A stretch of DNA of 64,000 nucleotides from Faecalibacter rhinopitheci (GCF_015234135.1 NZ_JADGIK010000003.1:62001-126000), one strand, 5' to 3'. Counted from the stretch's first letter, positions 44,043-52,871 are shown. Notes: generated by a model from the sequence alone, not told the origin. Numbers and translations are program-made.

Positions 44043-44186
44043 TTATTTATAAAGCAGAATATGAAAGTCGTTATCGTTGCTAAATACTATGCTACCACGA
44101 ACTATCCAACCGATTTTTATAAGTTCATTTAATTCTGTTTCAAAATCTTTTAAATTTGAATCTCTTAAAATTTTATATTGTTTCAT
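44043..44186 (-). CDS. 47-aa ORF, DUF1737-like
   Basis: A short minus-strand ORF in a 615-bp gap, starting MKQYKILRDSNLKDFETELN and ending GSIVFSNDNDFHILLYK. The pattern (KYKVL, then L-x3-E-x2-LNE-x3-GW, then a short strand ending in Y) matches the small DUF1737 proteins that occur in many phages and plasmids. Function of that family is unknown. It lies between the helicase and cargo genes of the element. The rest of the gap shows no other coding sequence. Confidence 0.6.
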   Translation of the reverse strand: MKQYKILRDSNLKDFETELNELIKIGWIVRGSIVFSNDNDFHILLYK

Positions 44187-44417
44187 TTTTCTAATTTTTT
44201 ATTGTAGACTTAGTAGATTAAAATCATCACTTATTCTTTATATATATTCTATTTTTATTTTAAAATATTATATAGGTAAATAAGTCTACAAAGTCTACAA
44301 GTTGATATTTGTTAAATTGTTATTCTATTTAATGCAATTACCTAGTAAATTCATTTTAATACTTTTATCAAAAAAATGTCTAAATTTTGAGTTCTTAATA
44401 TGTTGATATAAAGTGTA

Positions 44418-45761
44418 TTAATCGTAAATTGTAAAGGTTGTAAGTCCATTGTATTCACTTTTTTTAATTGTGTAATTTTTGAACTCTGCATATTTTTTTA
44501 TTGGATCAAGTCTTTTATCAAAATCCTTAAGAAAATAACGTTTGTTTAGTTCGCATTTTTCGAGTTTATCAAATAATTCCTTTGTTATATCGCAAACCAC
44601 TTTTTTCTGCTTTAGATCAATATTGTTATATGGTATTAAACCAGATTTTAAAAATGTTTGTAAGCAGTTAGTCATAAAGTTGTAAAACTTATTCCATTCG
44701 AAAGAATCCCAGTCATTAAAGAAGTGATGATTAAACTCTAGAAAGGGTGTGTGATTATCATTGAAATAGTTATTTAGATATATTTCAAACCTTCTACCTT
44801 TATGACTACTTGAATTACCATTTATTTGATAATTAGTTGTAAGTATTATTTTAGGACTTAAAGCAAAGGGTATAATAAAACTTTGTTTGTTCTTTTTTTC
44901 GATTGTTATATCATTAGTAAGAATTGAGAAAAGTTGCTCAAAATCAAACGCTTTTTTTACATCATCAAAAAATATTATTTCTGTTTGATGTGTTACATCT
45001 TGAAAAGCAAATCTATTATTTGTTAGGTCCAAATTTTTTCCGTTTTGAGTAATCAGATTAACCATTTTACTTATGCCTTGAACAATCAAACCTTTTCCAG
45101 TTCTACCATTTGCATTATTTTCTGATTCTGTATTCTCATCACTTAAAATAATGGCTTTATTTGAACTAGGAATTTTATATTTATGTATTGCAAATCCTAT
45201 TGATGATAAAACAGAAAGTTTATGTTTATCATCATTAGTAACTTTATTAAGGAATTTTTCAAAAACTGAAATTTCATTATTTTCTGTGTAATCACATTCA
45301 ATAATAGAATCTAACCAGATGAAATTATCTTTTATGTGATTATAATCAATTAACTCCTTTTTGTTTTCTGTAACTTTTAGAATTCCATTATTAAAAAGTA
45401 TGTAGCCAGTCTTTAAATCATCTCTAAGAGGTGTTATATTAGATTGTTTTAATGATCCTAATAAAGCTTTTTTAGTCATTAATAATGTTTCGCCTTGACG
45501 CATAAATTCATTATCTAAATCGCTTATTTTTAAACTTTGAATATGCTTTAAACAATAATTAAAGACTTGTTGGGGATTTAATTCAATGGCTATATTTTCA
45601 TATATCTGAATTAGTTTATCGTTGTATAAACAGAATCCATTTAATTCTAAAAATTGTTTTAATTCAGATGGATTAATTATAAATTTCGATTTCGATTTTT
45701 TCCAAAAAGTTAAAGCTTTAACCTTTTGAAATTCTTTATTTAAACTAGATATACTTTTCAT
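44418..45761 (-). CDS. SF3 helicase/primase-like replication protein
   Basis: A 447-residue protein with superfamily 3 helicase motifs: Walker A GRTGKG (219-224), Walker B EIIFFDDV (261-268), motif C SPKIILTTNYQ (302-312) and a following KGRRFEI arginine finger. The N-terminal 180 residues resemble the accessory part of phage/plasmid primase-helicases (DUF5906-type), but I cannot see classical primase catalytic residues. It probably starts or drives replication of the excised element. It follows the AlpA-like gene by 9 bases and is the central replication gene of the island. Confidence 0.83.
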   Translation of the reverse strand: MKSISSLNKEFQKVKALTFWKKSKSKFIINPSELKQFLELNGFCLYNDKLIQIYENIAIELNPQQVFNYCLKHIQSLKISDLDNEFMRQGETLLMTKKALLGSLKQSNITPLRDDLKTGYILFNNGILKVTENKKELIDYNHIKDNFIWLDSIIECDYTENNEISVFEKFLNKVTNDDKHKLSVLSSIGFAIHKYKIPSSNKAIILSDENTESENNANGRTGKGLIVQGISKMVNLITQNGKNLDLTNNRFAFQDVTHQTEIIFFDDVKKAFDFEQLFSILTNDITIEKKNKQSFIIPFALSPKIILTTNYQINGNSSSHKGRRFEIYLNNYFNDNHTPFLEFNHHFFNDWDSFEWNKFYNFMTNCLQTFLKSGLIPYNNIDLKQKKVVCDITKELFDKLEKCELNKRYFLKDFDKRLDPIKKYAEFKNYTIKKSEYNGLTTFTIYD

Positions 45762-45770
45762 AATCTAGTA

Positions 45771-46055
45771 TTATAAAAGTTTATTATTTTCTAGGTATTG
45801 ATCTATTTCAGATCTTTTATAATAAACTCTGTTCCCTAATCCGTATGCAGTTAATAGATTAGTTTTTGTCCATCTATGTAATGTAGATAGATCTACTTTT
45901 AGAAGTTTAGCAGTTTCAGTTCTTGAAAGATATTCAACTGGTTTTTTAGGTTGAAATTCTTCTGCTAATTGCTTTTTTAATTCTGGGATTAATGATTGTT
46001 TTAAATCATCAATAAAATCTTTAGGATTTAATCCTACAAAATGTAAATGTTGCAT
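45771..46055 (-). CDS. AlpA/excisionase-like HTH protein (94 aa)
   Basis: A 94-residue protein with a MerR/HTH_17-type DNA-binding domain at about 42-90: YLSRTETAKLLKVDLSTLHR followed by WTKTNLLTAYGLGNRVYYKR and SEIDQYL. This is the typical layout of Bacteroidota element excisionases and AlpA-like activators. The N-terminal 40 residues form a short helix. It precedes the SF3 helicase gene by 9 bases. Palindromes in its 108-bp upstream gap may be its own operators. Confidence 0.8.
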   Translation of the reverse strand: MQHLHFVGLNPKDFIDDLKQSLIPELKKQLAEEFQPKKPVEYLSRTETAKLLKVDLSTLHRWTKTNLLTAYGLGNRVYYKRSEIDQYLENNKLL

Positions 46056-46104
46056 ATAATTATGTTTAAATTTCTATGCAACAAAGTTTGTTTGTGAAAC
46101 TTAC

Positions 46105-46147
46105 TAGTTGGTAACTACTTTACCTACTGGATTGTGTTAAATAACAC
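46105..46147 (-). promoter_or_regulatory. Operator-like palindromes upstream of the AlpA-like gene
   Basis: TAGTTGGTAACTA (46105-46117, 5-bp arms, 3-base centre) and GTGTTAAATAACAC (46134-46147, 6-bp arms, 2-base centre) lie in the short gap before the HTH gene. They may bind the AlpA-like or XRE protein; inference. Confidence 0.35.
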
Positions 46148-46163
46148 TAAATAAAATCTATTT

Positions 46164-46973
46164 CTATAATCTATCTAGTTTATTTTCATCAAAATGGTCA
46201 TTTCGTAATTGTTCACGTTTTATCTTATAATTAAAAAGTTTTTCAATTAAAGCTTTGTATGGTTTTACAGAATGACGTTTTAAATATTCATCTTTTTCCT
46301 TAAAATATAAGTATATGTTAGTGAACTTTAGATCATCATTTTTTTCATCATATCGATCATTAAGTTCTACGAGTTTATTTAAAAAACTTTCCATATCTTT
46401 TTTATTAATAAGTATTCTATTTGCTAAGTATTCTACTTCTGAACTATATATATTTTTAGAGAAGGTTAAATTATTTCCGTATTTCCACTCTTTAATTAAT
46501 TCATTATAATATTCATTTTCAATGTTATGTGTTGTTATTGATTTGTCAATAGGAAAAAGATTTTCTATTTTTTTAATTCCTAAATCTTTTCCTACTTGAT
46601 TATAAAAAAAGTTTAATTCATTCTGTTTTTCTGCTTGAATATTGTATGTATTTTCTGTAAAGGATCTTTTTAGTTCGTAGTAGAAGGAAATGAATTTTAA
46701 ACCTATTTTATTTAAACTTATTCCTTGATCAGATTGTTGATTAAAATCAAAACTTAAAATATCATAAATACCTTTTTTGTATTTTTCTATTAAATCAAAT
46801 CTATATTGATTTTTATCAATTAGTTTGATCTTATTTTTTTCTAGTTCAATATAATGAGATTGTTCTCCTAAAAATTCGATTTTATTTTCAATACTTAAAA
46901 TGTATAAATGTTCATTTCTATACTTTTCAAGATCAGAATTTAGTTGAAGTATTGATTCGATTTTAGTATTCAT
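46164..46973 (-). CDS. Unknown element protein next to integrase (269 aa)
   Basis: I do not recognise this protein. It is Lys/Glu/Asn-rich and mostly helical, with likely coiled-coil stretches (about 10-60 and 190-260), no cysteine and no membrane segment. It starts one base after the integrase stop, so the two are cotranscribed and possibly coupled. Similar position next to a phage_int_SAM_5 integrase is common in flavobacterial islands. A part in integration/excision or in replication is possible; no motif supports either. Confidence 0.65.
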   Translation of the reverse strand: MNTKIESILQLNSDLEKYRNEHLYILSIENKIEFLGEQSHYIELEKNKIKLIDKNQYRFDLIEKYKKGIYDILSFDFNQQSDQGISLNKIGLKFISFYYELKRSFTENTYNIQAEKQNELNFFYNQVGKDLGIKKIENLFPIDKSITTHNIENEYYNELIKEWKYGNNLTFSKNIYSSEVEYLANRILINKKDMESFLNKLVELNDRYDEKNDDLKFTNIYLYFKEKDEYLKRHSVKPYKALIEKLFNYKIKREQLRNDHFDENKLDRL

Positions 46974-46974
46974 A

Positions 46975-48270
46975 TTAAGCTAGTTTTTGTTTTTCGTTTT
47001 CTATTTGTGCGAAAGTTTCGGCTGTGTCCATTGCATAGTCAGATGAAGTTTTACCGATATATTCTAAAAATACTCTTTCTGTTTTGTGTCCAGTTATAGC
47101 CATTAATAATGGTGTCGGAAATCTTTTATCTGCATAGAAATTAGTAGCAAATGACCTTCTACAAACGTGTGATGTTATTAAATTGTGTTTTTCTGTTTCT
47201 ACTATTTCATTTCTACCTAATTCATCATTAAATACTTTTCCTTTTACAATTGTATTTATTTCACATATTCCAGCTACTTCTTTTAAATAACGATTAAATA
47301 AAGTAGCGTTAGCACTTGCATTTGTAGAAAATAGAGGTGGAAATTCTCCATTATATTTTTTAAGAATTTTCTTTACTTCTGAATGAATTGGTATTGATAC
47401 ATTTTGTCCAGTTTTTTCTTGTTTTAATTCAATAAATTCAAACTCTTGACCTTGTGCATTGATTTTTTTATAAATCATTGATTTGTTCATTTTCATTAAA
47501 TCGCCAACTCTTTGACCTAGAAAACAACCAATAATTAACCAGTCTTTAGCTATTGCATTATTTGAGCCTATGATATGAGTTTTTTTGATTTGTTCAATTT
47601 CTTCAAATGATAGATAAATCTTAACATCAGATTTAACTTCTGTTTTAATTCCATCTACTTGATGGCTAATTTCAAAACCATTGAATCGAGCATCTCTAAG
47701 AATCGTTTTAAGGTTTTTAAGAGTTCTATTTGCAGTTGTTTCCATTAGCTTACCTTCTGCCATTAAATAGAATCTAAATTTGTTAAATAGCTTTTGATCA
47801 AAGTCTTTTAATAAGTATTTTACTTTGTTCTGCTTTTCAAATGATTCAATCTTAGTTAAGAGTGTTTTAAACTTTTGATTTGTAGTAGGTTTAAAATCTG
47901 GATTTAACTTTCTGTTTTCAATAAAGTCATTAATGTAGTTTGTTAGAAAATTTAAATCAATAGTTTCATCTTTTCGGTTAAAAAAGTTATTGATTTTTAA
48001 CTCTAACCATTCTTTATTAAATACGATTCCTTTTTCAAAGTCTAAGTTATATTCTTTAAGAATATGAGTTTTTAAATCTAATAGTTGAGTTTTTAAGTTT
48101 TTTGTAATTACGTTTTTATCTGTAATCTTTTCAATTTTACTATTCCAGTATTGAGCATCTATTATTAATCCAGTTTTTACTTCTGGTCTTATATCACGAT
48201 TAATATTGAATTGAATAAGAATATTTGATGAATTTGATTTAGATCTAATTCTATAAGAAACTTTAGCCAT
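46975..48270 (-). CDS. Tyrosine site-specific recombinase (integrase)
   Basis: A 431-residue integrase of the Bacteroidota type. An arm-binding N-terminal domain (about 1-95) starts MAKVSYRIRSKSNSSNILIQ, then a SAM-like core-binding domain (about 105-205), then the catalytic domain with Arg in GCFLGQRVGDLMK (R254), HVCRR (H368, R371), TGHKTERV (H395) and nucleophile Tyr in LEYIGK (Y404). All catalytic residues are present, so it looks functional. The gene reads inward from attR, 183 bases from it, and would catalyse tRNA-Cys integration. Confidence 0.93.
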   Translation of the reverse strand: MAKVSYRIRSKSNSSNILIQFNINRDIRPEVKTGLIIDAQYWNSKIEKITDKNVITKNLKTQLLDLKTHILKEYNLDFEKGIVFNKEWLELKINNFFNRKDETIDLNFLTNYINDFIENRKLNPDFKPTTNQKFKTLLTKIESFEKQNKVKYLLKDFDQKLFNKFRFYLMAEGKLMETTANRTLKNLKTILRDARFNGFEISHQVDGIKTEVKSDVKIYLSFEEIEQIKKTHIIGSNNAIAKDWLIIGCFLGQRVGDLMKMNKSMIYKKINAQGQEFEFIELKQEKTGQNVSIPIHSEVKKILKKYNGEFPPLFSTNASANATLFNRYLKEVAGICEINTIVKGKVFNDELGRNEIVETEKHNLITSHVCRRSFATNFYADKRFPTPLLMAITGHKTERVFLEYIGKTSSDYAMDTAETFAQIENEKQKLA

Positions 48271-48301
48271 AAATAATACATTTTAATTGTGGTTAAAAGT
48301 G

Positions 48302-48325
48302 GTTTGCCACACATTTGCCACGCAA
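48302..48325 (+). repeat. 24-bp subterminal direct repeat, right copy
   Basis: Exact copy of 41794-41817 in the same orientation, with two TTTGCCAC units; it lies 32 bases upstream of the integrase start and 127 bases from attR. Confidence 0.7.
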
Positions 48326-48452
48326 TATAAGATTAAATAAAATATTATACTAGTAAAAATATTTTTACTAACCCTTTGGTGTAGTGGCTTTTGTTGTGTT
48401 TTTAATGATTTTATGTTAATGTAAAATAGGTGTGAATTGTATTGTTTTGGTT

Positions 48453-48465
48453 CGCTAGGAACCTC
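48453..48465 (+). repeat. att site, distal end (attR)
   Basis: CGCTAGGAACCTC, identical to the tRNA-Cys 3' end. It is preceded by GGTTCG, a shortened remnant of the T-loop, so similarity extends with a 6-base gap. Confidence 0.82.
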
Positions 48466-48474
48466 CAAATTTTT

Positions 48475-48509
48475 AAAACCTCTAATCTTTAGATTAGAGG
48501 TTTTTTTTA
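48475..48509 (+). terminator. Stranded terminator after attR
   Basis: Arms AAAACCTCTAATCT and AGATTAGAGGTTTT, followed by T run; most likely the terminator that followed tRNA-Cys before the insertion. Confidence 0.75.
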
Positions 48510-48722
48510 TGTACTATATTTTTGTAATTCTTTCTTTTCTCGTATCTAAAATGTATATGTTAGATTAAAATTTCTGTTTTTAATGTATATATATTCATTG
48601 ATAGCGATATTTTATACTTTTATTAAAATAATTTTCTATTAACTTTTCTTTAAAATTATATCTTTACTATTCATTAAGATTTATTTACATAATAGTATAA
48701 ATCTAATAGACATACACTACAC

Positions 48723-49787
48723 ATGAATAAAAAGAGAATATTTATAATTATAATTTCACTTGCAGTTTTGGTGGGATTAATTATATATCGAATTAACGCC
48801 AATCAAAGTAAGGATGAAAAGCCAACCAAAGGAGCAGGCCCATCTAAAGAGATATCTGTAGAAGGAAAAATAATTAAAAAACAATATTTTTCAGATTTCT
48901 TAACTTTATCAGGATCGATGGAGGCAAATGAACAAATCGATTTACAGAGTGAAGTTTCCGGTATTATAGAATCTATAAATTTTGATGAAGGGAAATATGT
49001 GTCTAGAGGACAAATTTTGATTCGATTAAATGATGTAGAGCTAAGAGCGCAGTTGGCGCAAGCTAAAACGAGAAATACTTTAGCTTCAGAAAACCAAAGA
49101 AGAGCAAAATTACTTTTAGAAAAAGAAGCGATAAGCCAAGAAGAATTTGATATAGCAACAGCTGATTATAGAACTTCTCAATCACAAATTCAAATTATAG
49201 AAGCTCAGTTAAGTAAAACGGTTATTAGAGCACCATTTTCTGGTAAGGTAGGTTTGCGCAATGTTTCGAAAGGAAGTTATATTACTCCATCTACTATTAT
49301 TGCAAAATTAGTTAATACAGATCAGATTAAAGTTACTTTTTCTATACCAGAGAAATATGCTCATATGGTAAAGGTTAATAATGTGATTAAATTTAATGTA
49401 CAAGGAAATCCGAATGATTTTAATGCGCGTGTATATGCAACAGAGCCTGTTGTAGAAACAGCCACAAGAACTTTATTAGTAAAAGCTATTACAACTAATA
49501 ATTCTAATCAATTAATACCAGGAACATTTGCAGATATTGTTTTTCCATTAGAATCTACTAATGATGCACTTTTGGTACCTGCCGAGGCTTTAATTCCGAT
49601 TCAGAATGGGAAAAAGATATTTGTATATAAATCTGGTAAAGCAAAAGAAGTAATTGTAGAAATAGGATCGCGTACAAAAGATGATATACAAATAACTTCA
49701 GGTATATCGGATGGTGATACCATCTTAACAACTGGTGTAATGACATTAAAAAATGATTCACCTGTTAAAGTGGTTTTAAGAAAATAA
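48723..49787 (+). CDS. RND efflux membrane fusion protein
   Basis: Periplasmic adaptor linking the RND pump to TolC. The 354 residues have one N-terminal membrane segment (about 5-23), a biotinyl-lipoyl half-motif (GSMEANEQIDLQSEVSGIIE, about 62-81), a helical hairpin with RAKLLLEKEAISQEEFD, the second lipoyl half (VIRAPFSGKVGLRNVSKGSY) and the beta-barrel and MP domains. It is the first gene of a three-gene pump operon, separated from the pump gene by 4 bases. No regulator gene is attached. Confidence 0.92.
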   Translation: MNKKRIFIIIISLAVLVGLIIYRINANQSKDEKPTKGAGPSKEISVEGKIIKKQYFSDFLTLSGSMEANEQIDLQSEVSGIIESINFDEGKYVSRGQILIRLNDVELRAQLAQAKTRNTLASENQRRAKLLLEKEAISQEEFDIATADYRTSQSQIQIIEAQLSKTVIRAPFSGKVGLRNVSKGSYITPSTIIAKLVNTDQIKVTFSIPEKYAHMVKVNNVIKFNVQGNPNDFNARVYATEPVVETATRTLLVKAITTNNSNQLIPGTFADIVFPLESTNDALLVPAEALIPIQNGKKIFVYKSGKAKEVIVEIGSRTKDDIQITSGISDGDTILTTGVMTLKNDSPVKVVLRK

Positions 49788-49791
49788 AGAT

Positions 49792-52700
49792 ATGAGCTTA
49801 TCCACTTTAAGTATAAAAAGGCCAGTATTAACCATTGTAATGAATTTGATTTTAATCTTATTCGGAATTATTGGTTATACATTTCTAGGTGTAAGAGAAT
49901 ATCCTTCTATTGATCCTGCACAAATTACTGTACGTACAAACTATGCAGGAGCCAATTCAGAGATTGTTGAGTCCCAGATCACAGAACCCTTAGAAAAAGC
50001 AATTAATTCTGTTGACGGAATTAAGAATATTTCCTCTAACTCTGCACAGGGAGTTAGTACAATTAATATCGAGTTTAAACTTGATAAAAATTTAGAAGAA
50101 GCAGCAAATGATGTACGTGACAAAGTATCGCAAGCAATCAGAAGTTTGCCTCAAGATATAGATGCTCCTCCAGTTGTTTCTAAGGCAGATGCAGATTCTG
50201 AGCCTATTATTACTTTAACTTTAGAAAGTTCTACAAAAAATATATTGGAAGTTTCTGACTATGCAGAAAATGTAATTGCTCAAAGATTACAATCTATTTC
50301 GGGTGTTAGTTCAGTTTCAATATTTGGGCAAAAGAAATATGCTATGCGATTATGGATAGATGCCAATAAATTAGCAGCCTATGGTTTAACTATTCTAGAT
50401 GTTCAAGCTGCATTACGTACACAGAATGTTGAATTACCATCAGGTAAATTAACAGGTTCTAGTACGGAAATGGGAATTAAAACGATTGGTAATATTTCTT
50501 CAGAAGAAGGATTTAATGATATAATTATTCAATCTACGAATGATAAGGTTATACGGTTAAAAGATATAGGAAATGCTTATTTAGAGGCAGAGAATTTTGA
50601 GACGAGTATGACTGAATCTGGTAAGCCAATGGTAAGTTTAGCCATCATACCTCAGCCAGGAACTAACTATTTAGACATTGCGAAGGAATTTTATAAAGAA
50701 TATGAAAAATTACAAGCCGATTTACCAGAGGGATTTGTAATGGAAATTGCTATTGATAATACATTATTTGTAAGTAAAGCAGTGATTGAGGTTGTAGAAA
50801 CATTAGCGATTTCTGTAGTTTTAGTAATAATAATTATTTTCTTGTTTTTCCGTAATTGGGCAATCGCATTTAGACCTTTAATTGATATACCGGTATCTTT
50901 AATAGCTACATTTTTTATCATGTACATTTGTGGCTTTTCCGTAAATGTTCTGACCTTACTTGCAATTGTATTAGCTACAGGTCTAGTAGTGGATGACGGG
51001 ATAGTTGTTACAGAGAATATTTATAAAAAATTAGAAGAAGGAATGTCTCCAATAGAAGCTGCTATTAAAGGTTCTAACGAGATATTTTACGCTGTTATTT
51101 CCATTTCAATTACTTTGGCAGCTGTATTTTTACCTGTCATATTTTTAGAAGGATTTATAGGAAGATTATTTCGAGAATTTGGGGTAGTGATTGGTGCTGC
51201 AGTTTTAATATCCGCCTTTGTTTCTTTAACTTTAACTCCAATGCTAAATGCTTATTTAGTAAAAGGAGGTAAGCAGAAAAAATCAAATTTTTATTTAAAA
51301 ACAGAGCCTTTTTTTGTAAGTATGAACAAAGAATATGAAGGTTCTTTAATAAGTTTTTTGAAATTTAAATGGTTAAGTTATGTTATAATTGTTGCGTGTT
51401 TCGGAATGATTTATTTCTTCTTTCAAATTCTTCCAAAAGAGACCGCTCCATATGACGATAGAAGTTATGTAGTGGTGAGAGCAAATGGACCAGAAGGTGT
51501 ATCATTTGATTATATGGACAACTTCATGAAAGATTTAACTCAACTAATAAATGACTCCGTTCCAGAAAAAAAGGTAGCGCTTGCGATTACTTCTCCAGGT
51601 TTCGGTTCTGGAGCTGCAAATAGTGGATTTGTACGATTAGGTTTAGTTCAGCCTGGTGAAAGAGAAAGATCTCAAACTGAAATTGTTGATAACTTAACGA
51701 AATTAACTAAAAAATATTCACAAGGAAAAGTTACCGTAAGTCAGCAGCCAACAATTGCTGTGAATAAACGGGGAGGAATGCCAATACAGTATATTTTGCA
51801 AGCCAATAATTTTCAAAAATTAGAAGAAAAAGTTCCTTTGTTTATGGATGAATTAGCAAATGATGATACTTTCTCCATTACTGATGTGAATTTAAAATTT
51901 AACAAGCCTGAGGTACATGTTTCCATCAATAGAGAAAAAGCTGAAAATTTAGGCGTATCAGTTCTTGATGTGGCACAAACACTTCAACTTTCACTTTCAG
52001 GTCAGCGATTTGCTTATTTTATGATGAATGGAAAACAATATCAAGTAATTGGACAATTTGATAGAGATGACCGTTCAGTTCCTATGGATCTTAATTCTAT
52101 GTATGTAAAAAATAACAAAGGGGAATTGATTCAGATGGATAATATAGTAGAAATGGAAGAACATAGCAGTCCTCCACAGCTATATCATAACAATAGATAT
52201 ATGTCTGCTACTATATCGGCAGGTTTAGCGCCAGGCAAAAGTATGGGAGAAGGAATTGCAGCGATGGAACGTATTAAAGAAAAAGTCTTAGATGAATCAT
52301 TTACGACAGATTTAGGTGGAGAATCCCGCGATTTTATGGAAAGTGGATCCAATACGATGTTTGCTTTTGGATTAGCAGTGTTATTAATTTTCTTAATCTT
52401 AGCTGCACAATTTGAGAGTTTTATAGATCCATTTATCATATTACTTACTGTACCATTAGCCGTAGCTGGAGCTTTATTTTCTTTATGGTTATTTGGTCAA
52501 TCGTGGAATATATTTAGTCAAATCGGAACCATCATGTTGATAGGTTTAGTAACTAAAAATGGAATATTGATTGTAGAATTTGCGAATCAATTACGTGAGG
52601 AAGGTTATTCTAAATACAATGCAATTGTACATGCTTCAGAAGCCCGTTTACGTCCTATTCTAATGACTTCTTTAGCAATTGCATTAGGAGCATTGCCAAT

Positions 52701-52869
52701 TGCGTTATCTATAGGTGCTGCCTCTACAAGTCGTATAGGTATGGGAGTTGTAATTGTAGGTGGAACTACATTTTCATTAGTTCTTACTTTATTTGTAATT
52801 CCTGCATTCTATTTAATTCTATCCAAAGAGAAAAAAAATAATCCCAAATTTGAATTTACTGAAGATTAA
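49792..52869 (+). CDS. RND multidrug efflux transporter (AcrB/MexB-like)
   Basis: Inner-membrane proton-driven pump, 1025 residues with 12 predicted membrane segments in two homologous halves and two large periplasmic loops. It starts MSLSTLSIKRPVLTIVMNLI and shows VVDDGIVVTENIYKKLEE in TM4, carrying the proton-relay Asp pair (the first D of VVDDGIV), and the RND motif GLVTKNGILIVEFANQLREE in TM10. HAE1-type by its loops. Length is normal. Substrate range cannot be read from sequence. It sits between the adaptor and TolC genes. Confidence 0.94.
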   Translation: MSLSTLSIKRPVLTIVMNLILILFGIIGYTFLGVREYPSIDPAQITVRTNYAGANSEIVESQITEPLEKAINSVDGIKNISSNSAQGVSTINIEFKLDKNLEEAANDVRDKVSQAIRSLPQDIDAPPVVSKADADSEPIITLTLESSTKNILEVSDYAENVIAQRLQSISGVSSVSIFGQKKYAMRLWIDANKLAAYGLTILDVQAALRTQNVELPSGKLTGSSTEMGIKTIGNISSEEGFNDIIIQSTNDKVIRLKDIGNAYLEAENFETSMTESGKPMVSLAIIPQPGTNYLDIAKEFYKEYEKLQADLPEGFVMEIAIDNTLFVSKAVIEVVETLAISVVLVIIIIFLFFRNWAIAFRPLIDIPVSLIATFFIMYICGFSVNVLTLLAIVLATGLVVDDGIVVTENIYKKLEEGMSPIEAAIKGSNEIFYAVISISITLAAVFLPVIFLEGFIGRLFREFGVVIGAAVLISAFVSLTLTPMLNAYLVKGGKQKKSNFYLKTEPFFVSMNKEYEGSLISFLKFKWLSYVIIVACFGMIYFFFQILPKETAPYDDRSYVVVRANGPEGVSFDYMDNFMKDLTQLINDSVPEKKVALAITSPGFGSGAANSGFVRLGLVQPGERERSQTEIVDNLTKLTKKYSQGKVTVSQQPTIAVNKRGGMPIQYILQANNFQKLEEKVPLFMDELANDDTFSITDVNLKFNKPEVHVSINREKAENLGVSVLDVAQTLQLSLSGQRFAYFMMNGKQYQVIGQFDRDDRSVPMDLNSMYVKNNKGELIQMDNIVEMEEHSSPPQLYHNNRYMSATISAGLAPGKSMGEGIAAMERIKEKVLDESFTTDLGGESRDFMESGSNTMFAFGLAVLLIFLILAAQFESFIDPFIILLTVPLAVAGALFSLWLFGQSWNIFSQIGTIMLIGLVTKNGILIVEFANQLREEGYSKYNAIVHASEARLRPILMTSLAIALGALPIALSIGAASTSRIGMGVVIVGGTTFSLVLTLFVIPAFYLILSKEKKNNPKFEFTED

Positions 52870-52871
52870 TC

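Larger units (their letters stand above)
41727..48465 (-). mobile_element. tRNA-Cys integrative element, PICI/satellite-like
   Basis: A 6.7 kb insertion bounded by 13-bp direct repeats CGCTAGGAACCTC, the left copy being the 3' end of tRNA-Cys. All its genes lie on the minus strand: integrase, unknown 269-aa gene, AlpA-like HTH, SF3 helicase/primase-like, 47-aa ORF, 246-aa unknown, XRE-ImmA. There is no relaxase, no conjugation gene and no phage structural gene. The backbone continues normally on both sides (folB to the left, RND efflux to the right). Confidence 0.85.
48271..48722. other. Intergenic region: integrase promoter side, attR, terminator
   Basis: From left to right it holds the right copy of the 24-bp repeat, an A+T-rich palindrome CTAGTAAAAATATTTTTACTA-like (about 48349-48370), attR, the stranded tRNA-Cys terminator, and about 210 bases of A+T-rich DNA before the efflux operon. 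I see no coding sequence; the apparent minus ORF at 48283-48468 crosses attR and looks spurious. Confidence 0.6.

Noticed and set aside
44077-44283. 68-codon plus ORF in the island gap
   Set aside because: It overlaps the DUF1737-like ORF on the opposite strand and has low-complexity hydrophobic sequence without a plausible start region.
48283-48468. 61-codon minus ORF across attR
   Set aside because: It spans the att site, the 24-bp repeat and the region upstream of integrase, with no family resemblance; a chance frame.
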